A DNA stretch of 64,000 bases. It comes from Myotis daubentonii (lineage: Eukaryota; Chordata; Mammalia; Chiroptera; Vespertilionidae). This document shows, one piece after another, positions 22,934 to 33,872 of the stretch. Under the pieces are notes generated by a model. That model saw only the letters and a program-made list of their open reading frames with translations. It was not told the origin of the DNA and searched no databases. The translations under genes were made by a program, and so were the position numbers. The stretch covers positions 30,892,294 through 30,956,293 of the forward strand of contig NC_081844.1 in the NCBI RefSeq assembly GCF_963259705.1. The letters run 5' to 3'. How positions within the stretch are numbered: position 1 is the stretch's first letter; each line of letters starts with the position of its first letter.

Positions 22934-24053
22934 ACCTGTGGAGAGCTTAGCACAGTGCCTGGTACACCCTGTTAGATGGACGTGATCGGAGCACGGAGGA
23001 TGGGCCAAGGACGGAAACTCGCCAGGGCAGAGAGCCCCGGCTGCCTGGCAAGGGCCAGAACTGGGAAAATGAGAACCTCACCCCCAGGGTAACCTTCCTC
23101 CCCCAGCATATCTCTAGTCAAGTGGTTTAGAGCCCTGACCTTTCCTCTCCAAGGATAGCATCTAGGCCTCAGTTGTATTTCAGCTCCAGGCCCAGAAAAG
23201 CAGCAAAACCAGAAAAGTGACCCTGTGGCTGCCTCAGGACCCGCTGCATTGACCAATGACCCCCTGCCCTGGCACCCACCCATCAGTGGAGACCATAACC
23301 CTTAAGGAGCACACCTGGAAAGCTGATGAACATTCTATTGAGACCCTCCCTTGAGACCTCCCCTACGATTTCCACCTGCAAGAGAGAGAGAACTATGCTC
23401 AGGATGAAGGACCCAGTGCGCACTCCTCCTCCAAGGAGCAGCACCACGCCACTCCCTCCCCCACCTCCTTCCCCACAGGCACCGGTCCCCCAACCTCTAA
23501 GGGACCCCATGAGACTTGCAACCAGGGGAGCAATGAGCAGCTGCAGCTCATCCCAGGCTGACCCCCGGACCCTGTCTCCAAGGGCCCCTTCTCTCTGATT
23601 TCTCAGCGAGCCGGCCCAGCCAGCCCAGCCCAGCTTTCCTGTTGCTTCCCTATGCCCGTCCTTGTCTCACTATTCGGAGTATATTTTTGCTGCCATCATG
23701 GGCCCAATACCCTTTGGCTCAGTGCTGCGCAGCCCTTCCCTTGGGATATCCCCATCCCCCGCACCCTTTCCTTAAATAAATTCAATTTTCTTTATTTACC
23801 GCCTGAGATGGCTATTTAGCCTGCCCACACACCACGCACCACCCACTTTAACCTTTCACACCCGATACCTGTAACTACTGATTTTACTGCCGATGCCCCA
23901 GGGGTTGGGGGGCGGGGTGCCTGGGCCAGGGCCTGGGCCTGGACTGCTTTCTCTTTGTATGCTTGGTTGTTTGGGTCTTTCTGTCTCTGTTTCCCTCTCT
24001 CTCCTTCCCCACTGCCGCCTTTCTTTCTCTGTCTTAGCCTCTGTCTAGAGCAG
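22934..24053. other. intergenic, no gene recognised
   Basis: Moderately GC-rich single-copy-looking sequence with a pyrimidine-rich right half. No interspersed repeat or exon could be supported. Confidence 0.4.
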
Positions 24054-24276
24054 CAGTGGGCAAACTACGGCCCGGGGGCGGATCCGGCCCGTTTGAAATG
24101 AATAAAACTAAAAAAAAAAAAAAAAAAAAAAAAAGACCGTACCCTTTTATGTAATGATGTTTACTTTGAATTTATATTAGTTCACACAAACACTCCATCC
24201 ATGCTTTTGTTCCGGCCCTCCAGTCCAGTTTAAGAACCCATTGTGGCCCTCGAGTCAAAAAGTTTGCCTACCCCTG
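24054..24276 (+). mobile_element. hAT MITE with internal poly-A
   Basis: Terminal inverted repeats CAGTGGGCAAACTACGGCCC (left) and the complement of AGTTTGCCTACCCCTG (right), next to CTAG-containing flanks. A run of about 25 A lies at 24110-24134. Confidence 0.75.
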
Positions 24277-25957
24277 GCCTAGCTGCTCTCTTTCTGTTGC
24301 TCTCTCCGTCCTGTCTCAGTTCTGTGCCTACTCACTATCTGTGAAGTCTCATTCCCCTTCTGTCTCATTTCCCTCTCTCCCTCCTCTCTTGACGTTCTGT
24401 CTGTCTTGAGCTCGATCTTGTTCCCTCTGCTCTCCTTCTATTGCTCCCTTTCTGTCCCTCTGTGTCTCTGTCCCTTCGGATCTGTCTGTCTCGGCCTCTC
24501 TGGGGGCTCTCACTCTCCCCTCCCTGCTCACCTCCAGGCCCTTGCAGTGCAAGCCGAGGCACCTGCAGCCTGTAGGTCTGGGGACACCCTCCACCCTCCA
24601 CCCCCCTCTTGGTTGCCAGGGCACTGGGGCCAGGGAGGAGCTGCGGGTTCATTACCCTAATGGTGTCTGCCAAGGGCACCCGGCTGGCCCAGGAAATGGG
24701 CCACTTAAGCCTTTTGGAGCTAATGGCAGTCCATGGCCATATCTCCTGTCTGCTTTTTGGGGTGTAAGAGGGAGGAGATGAGAGGAGGAGGAGGAAAGAT
24801 GGGGAAGATGAGGGATAGGAAGTGAGATGGGGAGGGAGGAGGAGAAGCAAGGAAGGTAAAAGGGGAGGGGCTGCAGCTCCACTTCAGGACTGGGGTGTCT
24901 CTGGAAAATGCAGAGATGGCTGGAGGGGCAGGAGCTGGATCCTGGACCCCAGGATCAGGGCCCCTCCCCACACTTGTACACAAGTTCCCACATAGAGGCA
25001 CCTCGGAGCCACACAGGCCCTTAATCCCAGGCAGTTCTTGGGACCCCCAGACTCCTAAGACACTGTCCCAGAGTCACACAGGTATCCCCCAGAGCCACAG
25101 AGATGCAGGCTGGGGCCACGGACAGTCATCCAAGAGAAGTCCCTGAGGCTGCGTGCATAGGTCTTTACAAGGATCCAACACAGAGAAGCAGTATACATGA
25201 GGCATAGCTCAGCCAAGCACACACATAGCACAGACACATGGACATGTGTCCACACACGTGCACATACTCACAATCACAGACACACATAGTACAAGCAAAC
25301 TGCTCACACACACACTGCACAAGAGGCACGGAGAACCCCAAGGACACGCACTCACAAGTAAGTAAATGGTTGCACTCACAGCCACACTCACATACACTGC
25401 GTGTGCACCGGAAGCACATAGCTACCAAACACCCGTGCATGTGGGCGGGGACTTCACCTGCACACACTTCCACACCCATGTTCAGGTGCAAACTGTCATG
25501 AGGACATGCACAGACTCACAGGTTCGCAGACTCGCAGACACGCAGACACACACAGAAACCGACCCGACAGCTGCAATGACACGTGAAACCGCAGCCAGTG
25601 GTTTGTTAGGGCCTCTCAGCCTCCGCTCAGGGCCGCGTGGTGCCTGCAGGAAAGCCAGCCCAGCACGGCCTGAGCCACCAGTTTTTTATGAAGAAGCGAG
25701 CCTTCTGATGTTTATGTGAAACCAGTTACCTGAAAGAAAGACAGAGAGAAAGAGAGAAAGAAAGAAAGAAAGGAAGATTAACCAAAGAAGTTATATGCAT
25801 AGATGCATAACCATGAACACAGGTAATAGTATGGCGAAGGCCCAGGTGGGTGTGGGGCAGGCTAGAAGGGGTCATTGTGGGGGGAGAAGGACATCTGTAA
25901 TACTTTCAACAATAAAGATAAGTTATAAATAAATAAATAAGCTAACAAATAAATAAA
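24277..25957. other. intergenic, low-complexity rich
   Basis: TC-rich block to about 24.5 kb, GGA-rich 24.77-24.87 kb, an ACAC-rich decayed microsatellite about 25.19-25.56 kb, and (GAAA)n at 25737-25775. A short non-repetitive segment at 24.62-24.75 kb (AATGGTG...CTTTTGGAGCTAATGG) could be a conserved element. No exon is seen. Confidence 0.45.
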
Positions 25958-26115
25958 TCTATAATAATAAAAGCATAATATGCTAATTAGACCGGACGAC
26001 CTTCTTGATGAAGCCAGGGCTGCGAGAGAAGCCTGGGTGCCAGAGGGAAGCCGGTGCCGGCAGCCGGGGGAAGGAAGGCCTAGTCTTGCATGCATTTCGT
26101 GCATCGGGCCTCTAG
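25958..26115 (+). mobile_element. HeliBat non-autonomous Helitron, compact 158 bp
   Basis: Begins TCTATAATAATAAAAGC after A and ends CGGGCCTCTAG before T. The 3' hairpin arms are GCATGCA and TGCAT-like, altered from the usual GCACGAAA..TTTCGTGC. AAAT microsatellite repeats flank both sides. Confidence 0.92.
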
Positions 26116-26517
26116 TAAGTAAATAAATAAATAAAGACAGCATGTAGCCCAAACCAGCAGAACTGATGATCTAGATCCCAGCCTCCAATTTGCAAAGGAA
26201 CCCGGCCGCCAGTTGGGCAACCTCTTGGCTCTCTGAGCCTTCATCTTCTCTTCTGGGAAATTTTCCTCACAGCAGGCCTATTAGGAGGGCTGTGGTAGGA
26301 TGCCAGCTCAGCCAGGGAAGGGGGGGGGCCTCCTTCCCTCCCCATCGCCCCTTGCCTGCCTGCCTCTGCCCCTGGATTTCCCTGTCCCTCTTTGCTGTGG
26401 TCTTACCCCATCCCAGTCTTTCTGTCACATGCGCACACACCAGCCAGGAGAAGGCAGGGAGGCCTCTTGGCTGAGCTGAGTTCTCACAGGTGCTTTGATT
26501 TTGAAGAATCAGAAGTG

Positions 26518-26519
<2 letters not shown>

Positions 26520-26548
<29 letters not shown>

Positions 26549-26550
26549 CA
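26520..26550 (+). repeat. (GT)n microsatellite
   Basis: About 15 GT units, with an interrupted second run at 26559-26570. Confidence 0.9.
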
Positions 26551-26749
26551 CGCACCTGTGTGTGTGTGCACCGGTGGACCTGGCGGGGGTCGGGGGGGAG
26601 GTTCTGGGTTTGAGACTAGCCTCCACTCCCCCAGGAAACTGAACGCTTCATTTCTCTAAGTGGCCTTTTGTGTTGAGCTAGAATAGAGGCCTCTTCTTCC
26701 CTCTTCCGTGTGCGGAACCCCTTTGCAGGAGCCCCACCCCCTTTCCTAT

Positions 26750-26870
26750 CCTCTGTGGTCACATTGCCTTGACTTCCAGTCCTGGCTGCAACGTGTTCCT
26801 GTTCTGTGACTTTGGGCCATCACTGCCCTCTCAGTGCCTCAGTTTCCTCATCTGTGTTCTCCTAATCGTC
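26750..26870 (+). repeat. MIR SINE relic
   Basis: Sense MIR core with 'tctgtgactttgggcc' and 'cagtgcctcagtttcctcat'. Confidence 0.7.
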
Positions 26871-26924
26871 CCTACCAGGCAGGCTGGTCCCCTCCCTGTC
26901 CCCTCCCTTTCCCCCCTCCACTCG

Positions 26925-27215
26925 GTCCCCTAGCACCTTTAATTGGCTTTTATGGTCCTGAACTCACTGGGTCTCTGCGCAGCCCTGCAAGGTGGACCGG
27001 CCACAGCTTCCCCCACCGCCTCCTGCCTAGCCAATCGGAGGGTTCCTTTGAGGAGAGGTGGCCCCCAGGCCCTGCCCCCTCCCTGCCCCTGCCAGCTCGC
27101 TAGGCAGACAACCCCGGAGCCCATTGTCCTTAAGGGCTGCTGTAATTTTGTCTAATTCAACCCGGGAGACAGCAATCAGAGCTAATAAACAGACCGCAGA
27201 CCCCGCTCCGCTTAG
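26925..27215. promoter_or_regulatory. candidate enhancer-like non-repetitive block
   Basis: Carries clustered homeodomain and forkhead-like words: TTTAATTGGCTTTTATGG (26938-26955), TCTAATTCAACC and GCTAATAAACAG (27181-27192). It is not a recognised repeat. Evidence is motif content only. No experiment or alignment is available. Confidence 0.25.
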
Positions 27216-27975
27216 TCTCACTCCGTCCCAACCCTGCTCCCCTCCCTGTCACCCAGCTCCTCTGCCTTCCTCCCAAAACAGGGGAGGCCAAGAGAGCAGA
27301 AAAGCCCTCCAAGCCTCAGTTTTGTCATCTAGGAAGTGATCATAGCTTTGGCCCCCAGACTGTGTCCGCCTGTCTGTCCTGCTCTGTTGGGCTGGACGGC
27401 CTGCCCTCACATCCGCCTCTTTCCCCGTCCTCCCTCTGGTCACCCTGCCTTCTCTCCCCGCAGCCCAGTCTGCCTTTACTCTGCCTCAAACTCAAGGTCC
27501 AGGTTTGTGATGGGGTTGGGGGTGTATTCCAGGTGGGGCAGGGTCCTGGCAGGAGAGATGGCATGTTCTAAGTGGGACTGGAAGAGAATGCCGCACAGGG
27601 CTCATGGACTTAGCGGTGTGGGCAGGGCTAAGGGGAACCACCAATGGGTGGGGGTCATAGGGGTGAGGAGAGGGAGGGAGCAGATAGCGAATCTCCGGAG
27701 AGAAGCTTAGGAAAGGCCTGCAGGCCACCAGGCACCGGGGCAGCCCGCCCCGTCGAGCTGACACAGATCAGCCCTTACATGAAGCCACACTTCACGAGGG
27801 CCAGCTCATTCAACTCCTCACAGCCCCCAGACCCCACCAATGAGAACCTGAAGGGCAGGGAGGGCTAGTAGTTTACCTGATGTCGGACAGCTGTTAAGTG
27901 GCAAGCCTTAGATCTGAACCCAGGTGCCAGTGCCCGTATGCCTAACCACTAGGCTATCGTGCCTTATCGTCTGAA

Positions 27976-28130
27976 CTAGAGGCCTGATGCACGAAATTCG
28001 TGCAAGGGCCTTGGCCCCAGCCCCCTCCTGCCACCGGGGGCCTCTGATGCCTCTGCCTCGGCTTCCGCCTACTGCAGCTTTGTCCCGGACCTTCAGTCTA
28101 ATTCACATATTACGCTTTTATTGTTATCGA
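27976..28130 (-). mobile_element. HeliBat Helitron, minus strand
   Basis: Reading minus, it starts TCGATAACAATAAAAGCG and ends CAGGCCTCTAG, with the GCACGAATTTCGTGC hairpin just inside. Flanking bases obey the A/T target rule. A Ves SINE abuts its 5' end. Confidence 0.9.
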
Positions 28131-28132
28131 TA

Positions 28133-28302
28133 TTTTTAATAATATGTTTTTATTGATTTTTAGAGAGGGAGGAAGGAAGAGGGGTAGGGAGATAGAAACA
28201 TGGATGGAGCCCGCAACCCAGGCATGTGCCCTGAGTGGGAATCAAACCCACCACCTCTTGGTTCCTGGGTCAATGCCCAACCACTGAGCCATGCTGGCCG
28301 GG
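28133..28302 (-). repeat. Ves SINE, internally deleted
   Basis: Antisense. The body jumps from GATAGAAACATGGATGG to GAGCCCGCAACCC, losing the CATCAATGATGAGAGAGAATC part. It sits directly against the HeliBat. Confidence 0.85.
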
Positions 28303-28550
28303 CTGGTATGAATAGTGAGCAAATGTAGTAGACTCTGAGGCAAGTCAGACTTACTTCTTCAAACAAAGGAAAAAGATTTCTAGAAGGGAGTCAAGAAACT
28401 TTTATTCACTCATTTATTTATTCATTCGTACAATTAATGTCTTTCCTGAATACCACAGTGTGTTCTGTGCACAGACCGATGGCTAAGGCACTATTCCTGG
28501 CTTGGGGAAAGGGAGAAATAGCAGGAAGATTTCTAAAAGGAAGGTCATGG

Positions 28551-28755
28551 CCCTGACTGGTTTGGCTCAGTGGATAGAGCGTTGACCTGCGGACTAGAGG
28601 GTCCCAGGTTCGATTCCGGTCAAGGGCATGTACAATGGTTGTGGGCACATCCCCAGTAGGGGGTGTGCAGGAGGCAGCTGATCGATGTTTCTAACTCTCT
28701 ATCCCTCTCCCTTCCTCTCTGTAAAAAATCAATAAAATATATTTTTTAAAAAAAT
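28551..28755 (+). repeat. Ves SINE, young full length
   Basis: Perfect 16-bp duplication aaaaggaaggtcatgg (28535-28550 and 28756-28771). Head CTCAGTGGATAGAGCGTTGA, B box GGTTCGATTCCGG. Confidence 0.96.
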
Positions 28756-28859
28756 AAAAGGAAGGTCATGGAATGTAGTGTTTCTCTGCCTGAGTGGGGA
28801 CAGGCTGGGGGCAACTGGGGAGAGGACCAGGTTGAGCAGCAGGCGAAAGGGCACGTCTT

Positions 28860-29072
28860 CAGCACCACTGCCTTGCTAGGCGCCAGGCGCCTGCCCTGGG
28901 CAACCCTCCTGGGGAAATGTTGCCCATTTAGTGCTCACGACAACCCCAGGAGGCAGGGGCTGTCCAAACGCCCACTTTGCAGATGAGAAAACGGAGGTCA
29001 GCACCAGACGCTGCGATGCAGTGGCCCAGTATCACCGTGGCACCCACCAAGCAGCTGTGACTGCTGGGACAT
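28860..29072 (-). repeat. MIR SINE relic interrupted by HAL1
   Basis: Antisense MIR: 'ctcacgacaaccccagg', 'actttgcagatgag', 'aaaacggaggtcag'. The HAL1 inserted at its right end. Confidence 0.6.
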
Positions 29073-29101
29073 CCGTCCGTCCTCTTTTTTTTTTTTTTTT
29101 T

Positions 29102-29131
29102 CTCGGGGTTTATTTCTGACTTTCTATGTTC
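29102..29131 (-). other. 3'-transduced segment of the HAL1
   Basis: Thirty bases between two A tails. Read minus, it ends AAATAAACCCCGAG directly before the second tail, so it brings its own polyadenylation signal. This is the signature of read-through transcription at the source locus. Confidence 0.8.
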
Positions 29132-29490
29132 TTTTTTTTTTTTTTTAATTAAATCTTTATTGTTCAGATTATTACATTTGTTCCTTTTTTTTCCCCCCCA
29201 TAACTCCCCTCCTCCCAGTTCCCGCCCCACCCTCCGCCCTCACTCCCCACCCACAGTCCTCATCCATAGGTGCACGATTTTTGTCCAGTCTCTTCCCACA
29301 TCTCCCACACCCCTTTCCCCCCCAAGAATAGTCAGTCCATTCCCTTTCTATGTCCCTGATTCTATTATAATCACCAGTTCATTCTGTTCATCAGATTATT
29401 TATTCACTTGATTCTTAGATTCACTTGTTGATAGATGCATATTTGTTGTTCATAATTTGTATCTTTACCTTTTTCTTCCTCTTCCTCTTC

Positions 29491-30339
29491 TTAAAGGATA
29501 CCTTTCAGCATTTCATATAATCCTGGTTTGGTGGTGATGAACTCCTTTAGCTTTTCCTTATCTGTGAAGCTCTTTATCTGACCTTCAATTCTGAATGATA
29601 GCTTTGCTGGATAAAGTAATCTTGGTTGTAGGTTCTTGGTATTCATCACTTTGAATATTTTTTGCCACTCCCTTCTGGCCTGCAAAGTTTCTGTTGAGAA
29701 ATCAGCTGACAGTCGTATGGGTATTCCCTTGTAGGTAACTGAGTTACTTTCTCTTGCTGTTTTTAAGATTCTCTCTTTATCTTTTGCTCTTGGCATTTTA
29801 ATTATGATGTGTCTTGGTGTGGTCCTCTTTGGATTCCTTTTGTTTGGGGTTCTCCACGCTTCTTGGACCTGTAAGTCCATTTCTTTCACCAGGTGGGGGA
29901 AGTTTTCTGTCATTATTTCTTCAAATAGGTTTTCAATATCTTGCTCTCTCTCATCTTCTGGCACCCCTATAATTCTGATGTTGGTACGCTTGAAGCTGTC
30001 CCAGAGGCTCCTTACACTATCCTCGCATTTTTGGATTCTTTTTTCATTTTGCTTTTCCCGTTGGATGTTTTTTGCTTCCTCGCAATTCAAATCATTGACT
30101 TGATTCTTGCGCTCCTCTGGTCTGCTGTCGGGCGTCTGTATAATATTCGTTATTTCAGACCGTGTGTGCTTAATTTCTAGTTGGTTCCCCAATATAAGAT
30201 CGAGGGTCTTATTAGTTTTCGTGTAGATCTCATTAAGTTTATCGGCAGCTTCTAAACAGTTCTTGAGAGACCTTAAAAGTGTGGTTCTGAACTCTATTTC
30301 TTCCATTGACAATTTTGTCCTGTTTCTTTGTCTCCGCAT
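29491..30339 (-). CDS. HAL1/L1-type ORF1 protein, intact frame
   Basis: A 282-residue protein recognisable as L1 ORF1p, the RNA-binding trimeric chaperone that coats LINE RNA in cytoplasmic ribonucleoprotein. Residues about 15-115 are charged and heptad-like, fitting the coiled coil. The RRM begins near 119 with TNIRIIGVPEDE and runs to the RHIIIKMPRAKDKERILK segment (176-193). The C-terminal domain covers about 200-282 with the YKGIPIRLSADFS and RREWQKIFKVMN motifs. Human ORF1p is 338 residues, and the shortening falls in the N-terminal coiled coil. The frame is free of stops from Met to the stop, which suggests recent insertion or little time for decay. No ORF2 follows. Whether the copy is transcribed cannot be told from sequence. 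Confidence 0.88.
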   Translation of the reverse strand: MRRQRNRTKLSMEEIEFRTTLLRSLKNCLEAADKLNEIYTKTNKTLDLILGNQLEIKHTRSEITNIIQTPDSRPEERKNQVNDLNCEEAKNIQREKQNEKRIQKCEDSVRSLWDSFKRTNIRIIGVPEDEREQDIENLFEEIMTENFPHLVKEMDLQVQEAWRTPNKRNPKRTTPRHIIIKMPRAKDKERILKTARESNSVTYKGIPIRLSADFSTETLQARREWQKIFKVMNTKNLQPRLLYPAKLSFRIEGQIKSFTDKEKLKEFITTKPGLYEMLKGIL

Positions 30340-30799
30340 TTTGTTATGCTTCTTTGGTGCACCCCCTAGTGGTCTTTGTTCGCAGTCTTATAGTTAAATC
30401 TTGATTGTTGTAGCTAATTCCAGGGAGGGTTTGACCTCCAGGCCAAGTGGCTATGAGAATCAGCTGTCAGCAGTGAGAGCCCGTCCGTCCTCTTGATTTG
30501 CGACATGACTCTGCAGTGGAGGGGCAGGGGAAAGGGGGCGAGCTGATATCCTGCAGCAAAGAACTGGAAAGTGGGGCTGATGATTTATAGCCTGAGTTGG
30601 GGCATGTCAGCTCAGCCTGGTCAGCGGTTCGGTGTCAGAGTCTTTATCATCGTGGACTCCAGGAGGGCACCAAGGGGGAGAATCCCCAGGCTGGCTCTGA
30701 AGCACGGGGAAGTGTCCCTGGGTGGCACAGCCAATGGCAGAACCCACGCCAGTGTCCTCACCCGGAGGGGCCCTGGTGCCAAATAAAACTCACCAGGAA

Positions 30800-30960
30800 T
30801 GCTCTGTGTGGGCCAAGCCCCAGGGTTAGCCCGTATTTCGTTTAATCCTCCACACCCTCCAGGGGATAGCACTGTGATCCCCATTTTACAGATGAGGAAG
30901 TTAAGGCTGAGAGAGGGACAGCTTCCTGCCCAGCATCACACAGTGAGGCTGAGTTTACCA
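30800..30960 (-). repeat. MIR SINE relic
   Basis: Antisense MIR with 'gatccccattttacagatg' and 'ccagcatcacacagtgagg'. Confidence 0.75.
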
Positions 30961-31215
30961 GGACAGCAAGAGAGAACGAGAGAGAAACCCCGTCCTGGGG
31001 AAATTCCAGTAGGTTTGGGGGAATGAGCAGCTGCGAGAGAATGCAGGGAGGTGAGCAGCTGAGAGAGAAGGAAGGAGGCAGGGAGGGAGGAAAGTCCCGC
31101 CCCTCATGCATGCCCACCCCCACCAAGACTCCCTTCTGTAGCTTTCAGACAGAATGAGAGGAAGGGAGAAGGAGGAGAGAAAGAGAGAAACTTCACCCTA
31201 AGAGAGAGACACATC

Positions 31216-31436
31216 TGCCTGGCCGACGTGGCTCAGTGGTTGAGTGTCGACCTATGAACCAGGAGGTCATGGTCGATTCCCAGTCAGCGCACATGCCCGG
31301 GTTGTGGGCTCCATCCCCATTGTGGGGTGTGCAGGAGGCAGCTGACCAATGACTCTCCCTCATCAGTGATGTTTCTATCTCTCTCTCCCTCTCCCTTTCT
31401 CTTTAAAATCAATAAAAATATATTTTTTTTTAAAAG
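31216..31436 (+). repeat. Ves-type SINE
   Basis: Flanked by gagagagacacatc and gagagagacaacatc. The head is GACGTGGCTCAGTGGTTGAG. Confidence 0.92.
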
Positions 31437-31439
31437 GAG

Positions 31440-31562
31440 AGAGACAACATCCTTCTGCACACACCCTGACAGGGGCCGGGGATCAAACCCTCAACCGAGC
31501 TCTGTGCCTTTAACTGGGAATCAAACCCTTCGACCTAAGCACTGGCAAAAACTGGCTAGGGC
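31440..31562 (-). repeat. SINE head fragment
   Basis: Diverged antisense tRNA-like part with 'ttctgcacacaccctgac', 'gggaatcaaaccc' and 'actggctagggct'. It adjoins the previous copy in opposite orientation. Confidence 0.6.
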
Positions 31563-32157
31563 TCTCAATGTTTCCTTAACTAATTCTTCACTGAAAAAGT
31601 GATGCCAGCTCACAGAAGTATCAGAAATGCCTTATTAAAAAGAAAAAGAAAAAGAAATGCCTTATTTATTGTTTTTTAAAAGACTCAGAGCAAAATATTC
31701 TCTATTCTTACCATTTTTAATGGATTTTAATTATGAAATGAACAGTTGGCTCATCCAAATTCAACAAGATGAAAGGGTATATAATGAAAAGCCAGGCTCT
31801 CTCCTACCTGTTTGGAAAAGGTTCCGTGGCCTTCTATTTTATTTTTAGTTGTCTGGATTACCTTGAACGTCTTTTGTGTAGAAGGCAGCCTACTCCAGTT
31901 ACTGCTACAAATTACCTTCTACACCGTGTCTCCTATTTGACTCTAGCAATTTCCCAAGTGTATGTTCACGTCTTCCCATCTTCCCGGGCAAGGAACAACC
32001 AGCCCCTCTCTTGTTGGCTTTTCCTTGTTTAACTTTAAATGCCAGGGGTGGGGGGGTGCTCTTTCCACATCAGCACATTCGCCTTGCTCCCTCCCTAACT
32101 CCTCCATAATCCTGTAGGATTTCACAATACGAGTCTAGGCGATTTTGAGAGTATCTT
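31563..32157. other. intergenic, no gene recognised
   Basis: AT-rich sequence. A short stretch at about 31.84-31.9 kb ('ttatttttagttgtctgg', 'ccttgaacgtcttttgtgta') resembles one at 34.1-34.17 kb and may be a shared old repeat. Confidence 0.35.
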
Positions 32158-32381
32158 TTTTTAAAAAAAACACACATATTTTTATTGATTTTAGAGAGGA
32201 AGGGAGAGGGATAGAGATAGAAACACCAATGATGAGAGAGAATCATTGATCGGCTGCCTCCTGCACGGCCCCTACAGGGAACCAAGCCCACAACCCAGGC
32301 ATGTGCCCTTGGCAGGAATAGAACCTGGGACCCTTCAGTCCGCAGGCCGAGGCTCTATCCACTGAGCCAAACTGGCTAGGG
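32158..32381 (-). repeat. Ves SINE
   Basis: Antisense, near-complete, with gagagtatcttt and gagggtatcttt at the ends as an imperfect target duplication. Confidence 0.92.
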
Positions 32382-32930
32382 AGAGGGTATCTTTATTAAA
32401 GTTGGGGACAGTGAAATGAATGAAAGGCTTAGGGTAGAAGAAGCCACAGGAGAGAGCCTAGGTGGGGCTACTGAGGCTTTTTAGAAACACGGGAAAGAGT
32501 TGGGCCGCACTGGGCTTCACGAACTCACTGGGAAGTAAAAGTTCTGGGGACAGGAATGAGCCAAGGCCGGGGTGCTGTCAGCTCACTGGGAAGTCAGAGG
32601 AAAAGGGGGCCTGGGAGACAGGTTCAGGGGTGAGCCCCGATGAGCTGCTGCCACCTACTGCTCCCCTGGTTGCAAGTCTCAGCGGGGATCCTTAGAGTTT
32701 AAGAGAAAGAGCAGGGATGAATGCCTAAGGGAGAAAGGCGTGGGTGTGCTCTCAGGAGGGTGTGTGCCAGGGCCTTCGTCTTAAGACTTTTTATCTTTCT
32801 TTCTCCAGCAGGAGTCCTAGGGGAGGCCTCAGGGGAGGGTTTTAACAGACTATTTCTTAGCTTTCCAGGTGTGTCCTTCAATATGTTGATTCATCAAAAT
32901 GTGTGTATAAAGGGGTCAGGGTTATTTTCT
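32382..32930. other. intergenic, no gene recognised
   Basis: Single-copy-looking sequence. Nothing could be assigned. Confidence 0.35.
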
Positions 32931-32944
32931 GGTTAGTGTCATTT

Positions 32945-33153
32945 AAAAACGTATGTTTTTATTGATTTCAGAGAGGAAGGGAGAGGGAGATAGAAGCATC
33001 AGTGTGGAGAGAGAATCATTGATTGGCTGGCTCCTGCACGCCCCCTACTGAGGATCGAGCCCACAACCCAGGCACATGCCCTGACTGGGAATTGAACCGT
33101 GACTTCCTGGTTCCTAGGCCAACACTCAACCACTGAGCCACGCCCACTGGGCT
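32945..33153 (-). repeat. Ves-type SINE
   Basis: Flanked by ggttagtgtcattt (32931-32944) and ggtgagtgtcattt (33154-33167). Confidence 0.93.
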
Positions 33154-33518
33154 GGTGAGTGTCATTTTTTGAAAAACCATCATTGCAGAGTGACTGGGAC
33201 CGTGGCAGGTCTGCTCGGGAAGGTCTGGAATGTTAAACCATTTGCTCCCAAGTGTCCCCGGTTAGGGAAGATAAAACCTTGTGATTCGTTAGCTGGCTGG
33301 AAATTGCTTAAATGTTTGGCCTGGTTTCGTTGTTTTGTCTGTTTCCCTTATTCCACTTGTCAAGGGATTTCCCTAGCTTCTTACTTTCCTGCCTCACTGG
33401 GGGTGCCACTCTTTATCTAAGTCAATTGTAGAAGAAAAGAGGTTTTGGTCATAAAGCCATGACTCTCTTTCTCCCATGCTTTTCTTCATGTTTGGGATAG
33501 TTTAGAAAGTAGAAACTC

Positions 33519-33737
33519 ACCCTCCAGTGTGGCCCAGTGGTTGAGCGTTCACCTATGAATCCGTAGGTCACGGTTCGATTCCTGGACAGGGCACATGCCC
33601 GGGTTGCGGGCTCAATCCCTAGTGTGGGTGTGCAGAAGGCAACTGATCAGTGATTCTCTCTCATCATTGGTGTTTCTATCCCTTTCTCCCTCTCCCTTCC
33701 TCGCTGAAATCAATTTTAAAAACACTATTTTTAAAAG
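33519..33737 (+). repeat. Ves-type SINE
   Basis: Head CCAGTGTGGCCCAGTGGTTGAG, B box GGTTCGATTCCTGG, body CTCTCTCATCATTGGTG. Confidence 0.88.
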
Positions 33738-33836
33738 ATGAAATTCAACTTATATAAAAGTGGATGAGCCCCATGCCAGCCACCCCTGCTTCCGATTTCA
33801 TCCTGAGATATTTCATGCATATGCCCAACCATGTCT

Positions 33837-33872
33837 CTGTCTATCTATCTATCTATCTATCTACCTACCTAT
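33837..33872 (+). repeat. (TCTA)n/(CCTA)n tetranucleotide microsatellite
   Basis: About six TCTA units followed by CTACCTACCTATC. Confidence 0.9.

Larger units (their letters stand above)
29087..30480 (-). mobile_element. HAL1 (half-L1) LINE with 3' transduction
   Basis: A complete insertion on the minus strand, bounded by the perfect 14-bp target duplication ccgtccgtcctctt (29073-29086 and 30481-30494). In order there is about 140 bp of 5' leader, an unbroken ORF1, a 3' untranslated region of about 340 bp with AATAAA (complement at 29156-29161), and a first A15 (29132-29146). Then come 30 bp of unrelated sequence with its own AATAAA (complement 29109-29114) and a second A tail (29087-29101, its end merging with the duplication). 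No ORF2 is present, and at 1.4 kb there is no room for one. That is the defining trait of HAL1, a non-autonomous L1 relative known in mammals and bats. It presumably borrowed L1 reverse transcriptase. A severely ORF2-deleted L1 is the alternative. Confidence 0.85.

Noticed and set aside
29804..30180. Plus-strand frames inside the HAL1
   Set aside because: Shadows of ORF1 on the other strand.
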